Shown here piece by piece: positions 53,079-62,642 of a DNA stretch of 64,000 nucleotides. Numbering within the stretch: position 1 is the stretch's first letter; the number at the start of each line of letters is the position of its first letter. The notes under the pieces were generated by a model that did no database searches, had not been told where the DNA came from, and saw only the letters and a program-made list of their open reading frames with translations. The stretch comes from Akkermansiaceae bacterium. GTDB taxonomy: Bacteria > Verrucomicrobiota > Verrucomicrobiia > Verrucomicrobiales > Akkermansiaceae. Position numbers and translations under genes: made by a program. The DNA is taken from NCBI GenBank assembly GCA_024233135.1, contig JACKPZ010000014.1, forward strand, positions 37,789 through 101,788, read 5' to 3'.

Positions 53079-54790
53079 TGATTCCATCAGTGTGTCCGGC
53101 GGACGCCCCCCCGGGCGAGCGTGAGCTGTTTCGCCGGCTGAGGGACGATCCGGAAACGAAGGGTTGGACGGTTCTTCACAGCCTCGACCTCGCGAAGCAT
53201 GTCGACCAAGTGTCTGGAGAGGCGGATTTCGTGGTCATCGTGCCGGCGGCGGGAATTCTCGTCATCGAGGTGAAATCACATCGAACGATCCATGTGGACG
53301 AGCAGGGTTGGCACTTGGGGAGGGACCCGCAGCCGGATCCGAAGGGACCCTTCAAGCAGGCCTCGTCGGCAATGCACTCCCTGCGAAACTATTTGAGCGG
53401 CTGTGACTCTTCGTTTTCGTCCTTCGTCACGTGGTCGGCGGTATGTTTCCCCCGCGTCGACTTTCGACTCAAGAGCCCCGAGTGGCATCCGTGGCAGGTC
53501 ATCGACCGGGCGCGAATCAGTTCCGCTCCGATTTCGAGGCTGATACTCGCGATTCTCTCCAACGGAGCATCCATCCTCGCTGGAAGGGGGATTGCCTGTG
53601 CAGCGGAGCAGGAAACCCATGCTTCCCCCCAGCGTTGCGAGGCGGTTTCTAGGGCATTGCGACCTCGGTTTGAGATTGCGGTCAGTCCAAAGGCGGCGAG
53701 GCGGGACATGGATCGCAGGCTGATCCAGCTGACCGAGGAACAGTTCACCGCCCTCGATCAGTTGTCCCTGAATCAGAGAGTCATCTTTTCGGGGCCGGCA
53801 GGAACGGGGAAAACCGTGCTGGCCATGGAGTCACTCCGCCGGGCGCTGGTAGAAGATCCTATTCTGAGGGTCGGGATGTTTTGCTACAACCGGCTACTCG
53901 GTGAGGAGCTCTCCCTTCGGGGCGGGGAGCTGAATGCCGTCGCGACAATCGGGAACGTCGATGCGTGGCTCGATTCACTGGCGCGGGCGAGGATCACGGA
54001 CGAAGACCGAAAGGCGGGTGACTTCTTCGAGGAAAGACTGCCCTCTGCGGCCATCGACACACTTCTTGACGACAGTACGGGAGCCTCGAGATTCGACATC
54101 CTTATCATTGATGAGGCCCAAGACCTGCTCCAAGACAGATACTTGGACATCTTCGACTTGGTTCTCGAGGGCGGGCTTGCAGGCGGGCGCTGGATGATGT
54201 TCGGCGACTTTGTCGGTCAGGACATCTTCGCGAAGGGCCGTGTAGGGGTTGAGGAGTTTATCCGGAGCCGCTGTCCGTCGGTCGCCCGTTTTCTGCTGAC
54301 GACGAACTGCAGGAACACGCTTCCCATCTCGGAATACGTATCGACCCTTGGCGACCTGAAGCCTCCCTACGCGAAGGTTCTACGGGAGGACGATCATCAC
54401 GATCCCTGCCTGCGGTTCTGGAACAACCGGGATGAGCAGCAGGCCCTCGTTTCCGAATTTCTTGATGACTGTCTGGCAGAGGGTTTTGAGCCCCGGGATA
54501 TTGTCATTCTGAGTCCATTGGTGGAAGGTTCGATCGGCATGGAACTGGCTCTCGACCCCGTTTGGTCGACGCGGGTCTCTCCTTGGGGCAAGACGAAGGA
54601 CAGGGCCTCCTACACAACTATCCAGAAGTTCAAGGGAATGGAGGCGCCGGTGGTGGTGGTTGCCGACATCGAGATGATGGACTCCGATCAGCAGAAGTCC
54701 CTTTTCTACATCGGGTTGTCCCGCGCTCTTCACCGCCTCGGTGTTTTTCTCCATGCCGACCTTAAAAAATACATTCAGGAAATTCTATGA
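53069..54790 (+). CDS. NERD-domain SF1 helicase of the DISARM-like operon
   Basis: A 573-residue protein. NERD-like domain at about 15-130 (GEADFVVIVPAAGILVIEVKSH, with E-x-K). SF1 helicase domain: GPAGTGKTVLA (about 245-255), MFCYNRLLGEEL, IIDEAQDLL (about 346-354), LTTNCRNTLPIS (motif IV), TTIQKFKGMEAPVVVVAD (motif V) and YIGLSRALHRLGVFL (motif VI). All helicase motifs are present. Start overlaps the previous gene and the stop overlaps drmA (ATGA). It may supply nuclease activity, a role filled by the phospholipase-D-like DrmC in known DISARM. Confidence 0.88.
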   Translation: MAIMIPSVCPADAPPGERELFRRLRDDPETKGWTVLHSLDLAKHVDQVSGEADFVVIVPAAGILVIEVKSHRTIHVDEQGWHLGRDPQPDPKGPFKQASSAMHSLRNYLSGCDSSFSSFVTWSAVCFPRVDFRLKSPEWHPWQVIDRARISSAPISRLILAILSNGASILAGRGIACAAEQETHASPQRCEAVSRALRPRFEIAVSPKAARRDMDRRLIQLTEEQFTALDQLSLNQRVIFSGPAGTGKTVLAMESLRRALVEDPILRVGMFCYNRLLGEELSLRGGELNAVATIGNVDAWLDSLARARITDEDRKAGDFFEERLPSAAIDTLLDDSTGASRFDILIIDEAQDLLQDRYLDIFDLVLEGGLAGGRWMMFGDFVGQDIFAKGRVGVEEFIRSRCPSVARFLLTTNCRNTLPISEYVSTLGDLKPPYAKVLREDDHHDPCLRFWNNRDEQQALVSEFLDDCLAEGFEPRDIVILSPLVEGSIGMELALDPVWSTRVSPWGKTKDRASYTTIQKFKGMEAPVVVVADIEMMDSDQQKSLFYIGLSRALHRLGVFLHADLKKYIQEIL

Positions 54791-57700
54791 CCAAGGAAGA
54801 GATCGTTGACCGTCATCTCAGGAATCGCAAAGCGGTCCTTGCGGCCGTCGCCGGCGAGGTGTTCGGGCCGGGCAGCCGCTTTGCCAATGGCCAATCCCTG
54901 CTTGTTGAGGGAACCCCGTTTAATCCGGACAAGGAAGTGGTCTTTGAGGATTGGAGCGCTTATGGCAAGGTCCGGCCCATGGTGGAGGAGAGCGGAGAAG
55001 AGGTGCTCAAAGACGAACGCCCGACGAGTCACTACGGGCTCGGAATTCTCTTTCCCAAGACCGGCGACGAGTTTTTCGATGAGGAGAAGCATGCATCAGA
55101 GGAGGCGAGAATCGGAGTCGTCGACAGGGAATCGGACGACGAGGAAGAGAATGCTTGGAAGGCCTACGAACAGGCCGAAAGCAAACGCGAGAAGGCAGCG
55201 AAGAGGCGGTCGACCAACCGCAGTCGTGTCGCCTTCGGCGGAAGTGCTGACGACGAGGAGAGCGATCCGGCCACCGAAGTGGCGGACCTCAGGCTGGCGA
55301 ATCTAAGAAAGCAGCGGAGCATGGGGGTGTCCTTCGTGGCAGACACCTCCGTGGAAGGGGACCTGAGGGTCCGGATCACGGGAGGCAGATACAAACGCTT
55401 CAAGTCGGTGAGTGTGACCGCAAGCCGAAAGCGGATTGTCTGGTGGGCACGGCGTGCCCTCGATCAGGTGATACCCATTCCGCTGAAAAAGATCGGTTCG
55501 GCTACCGGCGCCATGGAACCGATTGCGGTCGAGGTGCCCGTGGAGCAGGGCCTCCCGCCGATGCAGCTTCAACTTGAGGTCTTTGTCCGCGAGAGGGCTC
55601 GTATTCCCGGGGATGCGGCTCCGCCATCAGCCAGGCTGCTCACGGTTTCCTTGGTGAACCGGACCGAATGCCATGACAGGGGTCTCATTGACGAACACTG
55701 CCTTTTTCAAACCCGATTTGAGGTGGCGGCCGACGAGGGGACTCTCCTGCCCTATCCAAGAGCCGAGCTTGTCAACAAGTCGGATGAGCAGGCATCCCTC
55801 GATCTGTTGTATCACCGGGAGGAAACCTTCGCGACTGGGCACGGCTGCGCCGGGGCGTGGGAAGCGGAAGAGGGGGCGGAGTTCGCCAGGGCCGTCATCG
55901 CCGAGCCGCTGCCATCCTGTGAAACTCCTTCGATCACCCCCGACCTTGAGTACGAGGCGGAGGGCAAAATCAAGAAGGTCAGTATCAGGCTCTCCCTGCT
56001 CGCGGATGAAGGACGGGTTGACGAGGCCATGGTGCAGCTTCGGCTTCTTGTGGATCTTTACGAAAGGTGGATTGGTGCCCGCGGATCCGAAGTTGACGAA
56101 CTCTCCGAGCACCACAGGTCCACCGCCAGAAGGCATCTTGATGAGTGTGTAAAAGTCCTTGAGCGAATGCGCCGGGGGATTGAGCTCCTTGCGTCCGACC
56201 CGGATTCGGAGGCATCAATGGCCTTCCGGATGACGAATAGGGCGATGTTGCTGCAGGCCTTGGCATCGCAGGCACCGACCCGCCACGTACACTGGGACAA
56301 CCAAACCAAGCATGATGTCTTCGAGCCCGCGTTTTCCGCACCTGATCCGGAATCCGAGGCCGGGAAGGACCGTGCCTGGAGACCGTTTCAGATCGCCTTC
56401 CTGCTGATGAACATCCCGGCCCTCTCGGACCCGCACGATCCGGGCAGGGAGATCGTCGATCTTATTTGGTTCCCGACTGGCGGCGGCAAAACCGAGGCCT
56501 ACCTTGCCTGCGCCGCCTTCTCGATGTTCATGAGGCGGTTGAGGGACCCGAAGGATCTCGGCACCCACGTCATCATGAGGTATACCCTCAGGTTGCTCAC
56601 GGCCCAGCAGTTCCAAAGGGCGTCCTCCCTGATCTGCGCGATGGAGTGCATCCGCAGCGAAATCCCGGATCGTTTGGGCGAAGACCGATTCACGATCGGC
56701 ATCTGGGTTGGTGGTGACACCACCCCGAATCGCAGGGCCGGCGCGATCAAGGCGCTCGGGGCCGCAAAGAGAAATGGCGAGGAGGATTACAAGATGATCC
56801 TGCTCAAGTGCCCTTGGTGCGGTGCCGTCATGGGGCCACAGAAGAAGCGCGGTCAAACCCAAGGCTACGACATTCGGGGCGTTCTCAAGAAGGGGGAAGA
56901 CATCCGGCTGCACTGCTCGGATCAAAAGTGCACCTTCAAGAGGGCGCTGCCGGTCGAAGTCATCGACGAGAACATCTACGAGAACCCGCCGACCTACGTC
57001 ATCGCCACCGTCGACAAGTTTGCCTCGCTGGCGTGGCGGCCGGAGTGCCGCAGTCTTTTCGGCATAGGTGACAACGGGCAACGCGAGAAGTCGCCGCCCG
57101 GGCTCATCATCCAGGACGAACTGCACCTGATTACGGGCCCGCTGGGCAGCATGGTGGGTCTCTACGAGACTCTTGTTGATGAGTTGTCCACCGATCGGCG
57201 GATAGAAGGCAAACCGGTGAAGCCGAAGCTGATCGCGGCCACCGCAACAACGAGAGCTTCAGATCGGCAGATCAGGGATTTATACGCGAGAGACAGGACA
57301 TCCATCTTCCCGTCTCCCGGTCTCGACGCGGCGGATTCCTTCTTCGCCAAATACGCCCGGAGCAGCGATGGTCTGCGGTTGCCCGGCAGACTTTACGTGG
57401 GTTTCCTGCCACTGAATTATTCGTCGACCCTTACCGCGAGCGTCCGCCTGTTTTCGGCGGTTCTCGCCGCTGCCAACGGTCTCAGGACCGAGACCGAACG
57501 CGATCCATGGTGGTCGCTTCTCGTCTTCTACAACAGCCTCAGGGAACTCGGCGGTGCGCTTACCCTGTTTGGTGCGGACATTCCCGAGCGCCTGAAAAAC
57601 GTCCAGCGACGCTGGTATCCCACGCTTGCCAGACGGTACGTGCGGCAGGTTCTCGAACTCACCGGGCGCCTTATGAACAGCGAGGTTCCGAGAGCGCTGG

Positions 57701-58446
57701 AGGCCTTGGGCAGGCCATACAAGGACAAGCCGGCCAAGGGCCATTACCCGGTCGATGCCTGCCTTGCTTCGAACATCATCGAGGTGGGAGTGGACGTTGA
57801 CCGGTTGGGCGTGATGGCGGTTTCGGGCCAGCCCAAGACCACCGCGCAGTATATTCAGGCAACCGGCCGGGTGGGGCGTAGGCTTCCCGGGCTCATCCTG
57901 ATGAATTACGGGCCAAGCAAGGCACGAGACAGGTCTCACTATGAGCAGTTCCAAGCCTACCACTCGCGGCTCTATGCACAGGTGGAGCCGGCGAGTGTCA
58001 CTCCGTTCACGATCCCGGTCCTTGAACGGGCCCTCCATGCCGTAATGGTGGCATGGGTGAGGCAAAGCCTGCCGATGGACGAGATCTTGTATCCGTGGCC
58101 CTTTTCCTCCACGCAACTGGAGGCGGCAGCAACCAAGTCCCACGAACTCCTAAAAAGACGGGTTGAGGCTTTAATCGGGGACCCGACCGATCGCCTACGT
58201 GTTATCGAGGATCTGCGCCACTGCTTTGAGCAACGATTTCAGCAGTGGGGCTCCTTCCACCCGGAGAAGTGGCACGAGTATTTTCCGACCAAGGACAGCG
58301 GAGACCAACCTCTTATCCGCCCCTACGGAAGCCCGTGTCCTCCCACTTGGGCGAATCGAACCTGGGAGACTCCAAACTCGCTGCGCGGAGTGGATACGGA
58401 GTGCAGCCCCCACATTCCCGCACCTGCCATCGATAATTCGCCATGA
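54787..58446 (+). CDS. drmA: DrmA-like SF2 helicase
   Basis: A 1219-residue protein. The C-terminal two thirds are an SF2 helicase of the DrmA type: FPTGGGKTEAYLA (Walker A, about 561-573), MRYTLRLLTAQQFQRA (motif Ia), IIQDELHLITGP (Walker B variant DELH, about 773-784), IAATATTRAS (motif III), ASNIIEVGVDVDRLGVMAVSG and QYIQATGRVGRR (motif VI, about 1021-1032). The N-terminal 500 residues hold an acidic low-complexity section (about 115-165) and a beta-rich region of unknown function. DrmA with DrmB forms the core of DISARM and blocks phage DNA entry. It is coupled by ATGA to both neighbours. Confidence 0.85.
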   Translation: MTKEEIVDRHLRNRKAVLAAVAGEVFGPGSRFANGQSLLVEGTPFNPDKEVVFEDWSAYGKVRPMVEESGEEVLKDERPTSHYGLGILFPKTGDEFFDEEKHASEEARIGVVDRESDDEEENAWKAYEQAESKREKAAKRRSTNRSRVAFGGSADDEESDPATEVADLRLANLRKQRSMGVSFVADTSVEGDLRVRITGGRYKRFKSVSVTASRKRIVWWARRALDQVIPIPLKKIGSATGAMEPIAVEVPVEQGLPPMQLQLEVFVRERARIPGDAAPPSARLLTVSLVNRTECHDRGLIDEHCLFQTRFEVAADEGTLLPYPRAELVNKSDEQASLDLLYHREETFATGHGCAGAWEAEEGAEFARAVIAEPLPSCETPSITPDLEYEAEGKIKKVSIRLSLLADEGRVDEAMVQLRLLVDLYERWIGARGSEVDELSEHHRSTARRHLDECVKVLERMRRGIELLASDPDSEASMAFRMTNRAMLLQALASQAPTRHVHWDNQTKHDVFEPAFSAPDPESEAGKDRAWRPFQIAFLLMNIPALSDPHDPGREIVDLIWFPTGGGKTEAYLACAAFSMFMRRLRDPKDLGTHVIMRYTLRLLTAQQFQRASSLICAMECIRSEIPDRLGEDRFTIGIWVGGDTTPNRRAGAIKALGAAKRNGEEDYKMILLKCPWCGAVMGPQKKRGQTQGYDIRGVLKKGEDIRLHCSDQKCTFKRALPVEVIDENIYENPPTYVIATVDKFASLAWRPECRSLFGIGDNGQREKSPPGLIIQDELHLITGPLGSMVGLYETLVDELSTDRRIEGKPVKPKLIAATATTRASDRQIRDLYARDRTSIFPSPGLDAADSFFAKYARSSDGLRLPGRLYVGFLPLNYSSTLTASVRLFSAVLAAANGLRTETERDPWWSLLVFYNSLRELGGALTLFGADIPERLKNVQRRWYPTLARRYVRQVLELTGRLMNSEVPRALEALGRPYKDKPAKGHYPVDACLASNIIEVGVDVDRLGVMAVSGQPKTTAQYIQATGRVGRRLPGLILMNYGPSKARDRSHYEQFQAYHSRLYAQVEPASVTPFTIPVLERALHAVMVAWVRQSLPMDEILYPWPFSSTQLEAAATKSHELLKRRVEALIGDPTDRLRVIEDLRHCFEQRFQQWGSFHPEKWHEYFPTKDSGDQPLIRPYGSPCPPTWANRTWETPNSLRGVDTECSPHIPAPAIDNSP

Positions 58447-60413
58447 GACTTAACAAGATACGACGTTCGCAGCTTGTCGCCCCGTTCGGACCCGGAGCCC
58501 TTCATATTCTTGAGGGCGGTGTCTCGGTCGTGACAGGAGGTCTCGATGGCTGGTTCAGGGATCGCAGTGGAAACCCCGCCGACCCCGCCGAGCTCGCCAA
58601 GGGGGTTCTCGTGGTTCGCGAGCCGCGTCTCGAGGCTCCGCTCGGCGTCTCCCATTTCCGGCTTGCTCCCGGACCTGAGAACCGGGCTGGAGAGGACGAT
58701 CCGGAACTCATCACGCCAGTCTATCGATTTCCCACCTGGTTTGTTTGCCCGCGCTGCTATCGAATGAAGCATTCGAAGCTCACGCAGAACGGCCATCTGA
58801 CCTGTGGGGATGCCGAATGCAAGGGGCGACGCCTCACGCAGGTGCGTTTTGCGGCGGTCTGCGACCACGGTCACCTTCAGGATTTCCCTTGGCTTGAGTG
58901 GGTTCATCGAAGCGAAGGCTCGTTCGAATCCTGTGCGAACTCGCTCATCTACGAGGCGGAGGGATCTGGATCTCTTGAATCGATCCAGATCCGCTGCGAG
59001 AAGTGCAAGAAGAGCCGGTCGCTTCGGGGGGTCATGGGGGGAGACTTCGATTCCACCGCGAGCAATCCGAACGGCTGGAGCGGGCTTAGTCGGTTCCTTC
59101 TGTCCAAGGGCGATCGCGACGCCACCAGTTCCGGCTCCGACGACTTTCTCTGCCAAGGAAAGAAATCGTGGCAGGGAGATGTTCCGGATGACAGATGCTC
59201 CCGTCCGCTCAGGGCGGTTCTGATCAATGCCACCAATGTCCACTATGCGGACATCAGAAGTGCCATCCACATCCCGCCGCGCTATCGTCCTTCCCGAAAG
59301 GAACTCGCCGTGATTCTCGACCAATCCGGCTTCCGTCAGCTCATTTCGATTTGTCGACAGGCCTTCGATGATCTCCCGGCCATCGTCGGGAAGCTGCGCA
59401 AGAAGGACAACGCGGCAAACAATACCCTGCTCGGTGATTACTCCGATGAGGAGATCGAAGGAGTGCTGCGGGGGCACGATGAGGCCCCGCCATCGGATTC
59501 CACGAGTGACGCGCTCCCTGAAGGATCGCGGGCCGAACTGGAGCAGATCATCCGGAAGGATGAATACGAAGCCTTCCTCGGAGAGACCGACCGGGAAGGT
59601 CGGCTGGTGCTCCGACACGTTCCGATCGCCGGACTTCCACCCAAGCTTGATGGGTTTGTCGACCGAATTGTCGCTGTCGAGAAATTGCGTGAAACAAGAG
59701 TGTTCGCGGGCTTCTCGCGGCTTCTTGGAACCAGTCCGGACGGAGCACCATCACCAGCACACATGTTGTGGCATCGGGTTCCGGCGGATATGTCGAACCG
59801 CTGGCTTCCCGCGGCGGTCGTTCATGGGGAGGGAATCTTTCTGACGTTCAGCGAGGACAGGATCAGGCAGTGGGAAACGCATCCCGAAGTCGAGAAGCAC
59901 CTCGCCATTCTCCAGGAGAACCAGGATTCCTGCGCACTTCGCTACGGGTGGGATCCCATGAAGGTCGCGCCACGGCTCGTCCTGCTCCACACTTTGGCGC
60001 ACCTCCTGATCAATCGCCTCGTGTTCGAGTGCGGATATGGATCTGCCTCGCTGAGGGAACGGCTGTATGTGTCCGAGGATCCGGCGGGACCGATGGCGGG
60101 CATCCTGGTCTACACTGCCGCAGGCGACTCCGAGGGAACCCTCGGAGGTCTCGTTCGCCTCGCCGAGCCGAATACCCTCGGCCGGATTCTGGTCAATGCC
60201 CTCGACGATGCCCAGTGGTGTTCGGCGGATCCGGTTTGCGCCGAGGCCGGCAAAGCCCATGGTCAAGGTCCTGACTCATTGAACCTCGCGGCGTGTCACA
60301 GCTGTGCCCTTCTGCCAGAGACGAGCTGCGAGCACTTCAACAAACTTCTCGACCGATCGGTCATCCTTGAGGGAGCCGCACCGTCGATCTTCGGGGGGAA
60401 ATGCTTCGATTAG
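58443..60413 (+). CDS. drmB: DrmB-like DUF1998 protein
   Basis: A 656-residue protein starting MRLNKIRRSQLVAPFGPGA. It has metal-binding cysteine sets near the N-terminus: CPRCYRMKHSKL and TCGDAEC (about 101-122), CDHGHLQDFPW, and CEKCKKS. The DUF1998 domain at the C-terminus carries LLHTLAHLLINRLVFECGY, GILVYTAAGDSEGTLGGLVRLA and ACHSCALLPETSCEHFNKLL (about 616-635). This is the layout of DrmB, DrmA's obligate partner. The start overlaps the end of drmA by four bases. It ends 11 bp from the convergent AIPR gene. Confidence 0.87.
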   Translation: MRLNKIRRSQLVAPFGPGALHILEGGVSVVTGGLDGWFRDRSGNPADPAELAKGVLVVREPRLEAPLGVSHFRLAPGPENRAGEDDPELITPVYRFPTWFVCPRCYRMKHSKLTQNGHLTCGDAECKGRRLTQVRFAAVCDHGHLQDFPWLEWVHRSEGSFESCANSLIYEAEGSGSLESIQIRCEKCKKSRSLRGVMGGDFDSTASNPNGWSGLSRFLLSKGDRDATSSGSDDFLCQGKKSWQGDVPDDRCSRPLRAVLINATNVHYADIRSAIHIPPRYRPSRKELAVILDQSGFRQLISICRQAFDDLPAIVGKLRKKDNAANNTLLGDYSDEEIEGVLRGHDEAPPSDSTSDALPEGSRAELEQIIRKDEYEAFLGETDREGRLVLRHVPIAGLPPKLDGFVDRIVAVEKLRETRVFAGFSRLLGTSPDGAPSPAHMLWHRVPADMSNRWLPAAVVHGEGIFLTFSEDRIRQWETHPEVEKHLAILQENQDSCALRYGWDPMKVAPRLVLLHTLAHLLINRLVFECGYGSASLRERLYVSEDPAGPMAGILVYTAAGDSEGTLGGLVRLAEPNTLGRILVNALDDAQWCSADPVCAEAGKAHGQGPDSLNLAACHSCALLPETSCEHFNKLLDRSVILEGAAPSIFGGKCFD

Positions 60414-60424
60414 AGCGTATCGGA

Positions 60425-62494
60425 TCAACCGACGTAGAAGCCCTCCGCGATCGCCCGTTTCTCGGCAGCAATCAGGATCGGCGCCTGTTTGTCACTTGGG
60501 ATCTTGCGCGGGATGGCGCAGGCCGTGTTCAGGATGCCCATCTCCTTCGGGCTGAGCTTCTTGTGGATTCGGTTCCATTCCCTCAGCGCCTCCCAGTGCA
60601 CCGCACCCTTTTCAAACACGTAGGTCTGCGCATGAATACTGTCCTGAATGACCTGGGTTCTGCTGCCATCCTTTTCTTGCTCGGTGCTGATCGCGTGATC
60701 GATCAGGTAGTTTCTGACCGTGTGCGGGATCTCCAATGAAATGGACTTCAGTGTATCCCAGCACGCCTCCTTCTTGGCCCACTCGGTGACATTCGAGGGA
60801 GCGTCAGCCGGAGGCTCGATGAGATTCTGGTTCGCGGCCTTCGCGATGGTGACGAGAGCTTCGGCCAACGGATCCGGGATGTGTTGCAGGTTCCAGATTT
60901 TCAGGTGGTCCACATGCAGGCCGGCTTCCCGGACCATCGCGGCGAATTTCGCCAAGGTGTAGGTCACGATGTTGGCTTTGTATCCCCCATACCACTCCTG
61001 CTGATACACAAGCCTGTCCACGCTGCGGAAGAAGATCGCCATGGAGATGGCCTGCTTGAACCAGACTTCGTTGAAGGACTTCCCGTCATCCCTCTCCCAG
61101 CGCGTGGCCACGAGTCCGACAAAACCGGGCGTGCGGGGGCTGCCTGCAAATGCTTTCTGGGCACCGAGACTGACTTCGTGGGGGTATTCCTCGAATGAAA
61201 GGACGAACTTGGCGAGATCGGTCTTGGTGAACATCTGCGAGCGCGGATTCTCACGCAGGAATTGATTCTTCTGCGCCTGCGTCAGTTTCGCCTGCTGGTT
61301 GGCGTATTGACCCCGGGTCCGCTCGTAGAACCAGTGTGTCTCCTGCACAGAACCCTCCCTCGCAGGAGCCCACAGTCGCCTCGAAATCTCCTCCACTCTC
61401 AGATGGAACGGATGGTTCGAGAAGAAGTCGGCGGCATTGACCTTGTTCTGGGTGTTCGAATACTGGGAGATCTTGGGCACAATCTCTTCGACCTCTTCGC
61501 TCGGCACGACAGATAGTTTGACTTGAACATAGACATTGGCCAGGTCCGCACCCTCTTTCCGGCGGGCGGTGAAAATCGATGCGGTTGTTTGCCCGCCATT
61601 GACAATCTGAAGGTTATGCAGCTTGGTGATCCTTGTGCCCGACTCGGTGGTTGTTACCTTTTCCGCTGTTGCCGCCAAGCCGTTGTTGAAGGAGAAAAAC
61701 ATGTGAGGCTCGTTTATGATCGTGTTCCTCATGCCCTTGTTGATGCTTCCCCTGAACTGAAGGAAAGTTCTGACATTCTGTTCCAACAGCCGGTCACCGT
61801 ATTTGTCGTACAGATCGGCAAGGATCGGTCCGGGAAGAACAAGGAGGTAGGATTGGATTGAGTGCTCCCCCACATAGGCCGGCAGGCATGGAAGACCGCC
61901 GCCATCCTGGGCCGAAAAATCTATCACAACATCCTCCCGGGTCTTTCCCGAGGTGTCGCTTCGATGAATTCTTCCGAGATCCCAGATCTCATAGGTGGTC
62001 GGAAATTCTCCCGCCTGATCCTCCGGAAGTGCTGCCACTTTTGAGCTCAGCTGAGCATTGGTGACGAGCATAAGAGTGATGCGTGAGATATCCTCCTGGT
62101 GTCCTCTGATCAACCAAGCAAGTTCGCCTTCCGGACTGGACTTCTTCACAAGGTCGGAGAGGTCCGCGCCCAAAGCCGATTGCACGAATCGAAGAAGCCG
62201 CTTGAACGCCTTCTCGGTGTCGGTGCGGGTAAGGTTCTCGAGAATGTATGAGTCTCGAAAGTCAGAGATGACAAGCGAAAGGGCGGAATGCTCCGGATCA
62301 AATGACCAAGCATCGACGGCAATTCCCCTCGGTTTGTCGCTATAGTCGATTTGAGAATACCCGGTGATAAACCCCTCGTCTTCGAGCATGGCACACATGT
62401 GGTCAACGAAAGTGCTCCGTGTGAACGTCTCGTCGCTACCGGCACGCTCGGCCAGTTCGTTCATGAACTCATGGTGAAACTCCTCGATGGTCAT
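60425..62494 (-). CDS. AIPR-family protein (abortive infection phage resistance)
   Basis: A 689-residue protein, starting MTIEEFHHEFMNELAERAG (62494; an upstream start at 62536 would add 14 residues). AIPR landmarks: FLQFRGSINKGMRNTI, EPHMFFSFNNGLAATAEK, NLQIVNGGQTTASIF and ISQYSNTQNKVNAADFFSNHPF. AIPR proteins are known from abortive-infection loci and from clusters with C5 methyltransferases, Z1 or MORC proteins. The biochemical activity is not settled. It is convergent with drmB and divergent from the methyltransferase, so it is not part of the five-gene transcript. Confidence 0.85.
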   Translation of the reverse strand: MTIEEFHHEFMNELAERAGSDETFTRSTFVDHMCAMLEDEGFITGYSQIDYSDKPRGIAVDAWSFDPEHSALSLVISDFRDSYILENLTRTDTEKAFKRLLRFVQSALGADLSDLVKKSSPEGELAWLIRGHQEDISRITLMLVTNAQLSSKVAALPEDQAGEFPTTYEIWDLGRIHRSDTSGKTREDVVIDFSAQDGGGLPCLPAYVGEHSIQSYLLVLPGPILADLYDKYGDRLLEQNVRTFLQFRGSINKGMRNTIINEPHMFFSFNNGLAATAEKVTTTESGTRITKLHNLQIVNGGQTTASIFTARRKEGADLANVYVQVKLSVVPSEEVEEIVPKISQYSNTQNKVNAADFFSNHPFHLRVEEISRRLWAPAREGSVQETHWFYERTRGQYANQQAKLTQAQKNQFLRENPRSQMFTKTDLAKFVLSFEEYPHEVSLGAQKAFAGSPRTPGFVGLVATRWERDDGKSFNEVWFKQAISMAIFFRSVDRLVYQQEWYGGYKANIVTYTLAKFAAMVREAGLHVDHLKIWNLQHIPDPLAEALVTIAKAANQNLIEPPADAPSNVTEWAKKEACWDTLKSISLEIPHTVRNYLIDHAISTEQEKDGSRTQVIQDSIHAQTYVFEKGAVHWEALREWNRIHKKLSPKEMGILNTACAIPRKIPSDKQAPILIAAEKRAIAEGFYVG

Positions 62495-62642
62495 GGTAGT
62501 TGAGAGAATCGTGTGTGAAGCCAGCGGTCGTGGCAATACCGGATCTCGTTGTCGAAATCAGGCGCGGAGCCCCTGAGGCAAAAATCCACCGATCCGGGTT
62601 TTTCTGCCTGGATGCAGGAATCGCCTAGGCTAAGCTCGGCAG
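62495..62642. other. Divergent promoter region between AIPR and methyltransferase genes
   Basis: The 148 bp must hold both promoters. TGCCTGGATGCAGG and CCGATCCGGG show local dyad symmetry. I see no perfect -35/-10 pair. The short TAA four codons before the GTG confirms the methyltransferase start region. Confidence 0.5.

Noticed and set aside
54787..60413. Druantia DruE as an alternative identity for the helicase and DUF1998 genes
   Set aside because: In Druantia the helicase and DUF1998 parts are in one very large protein. Here they are two coupled genes, as in DISARM.
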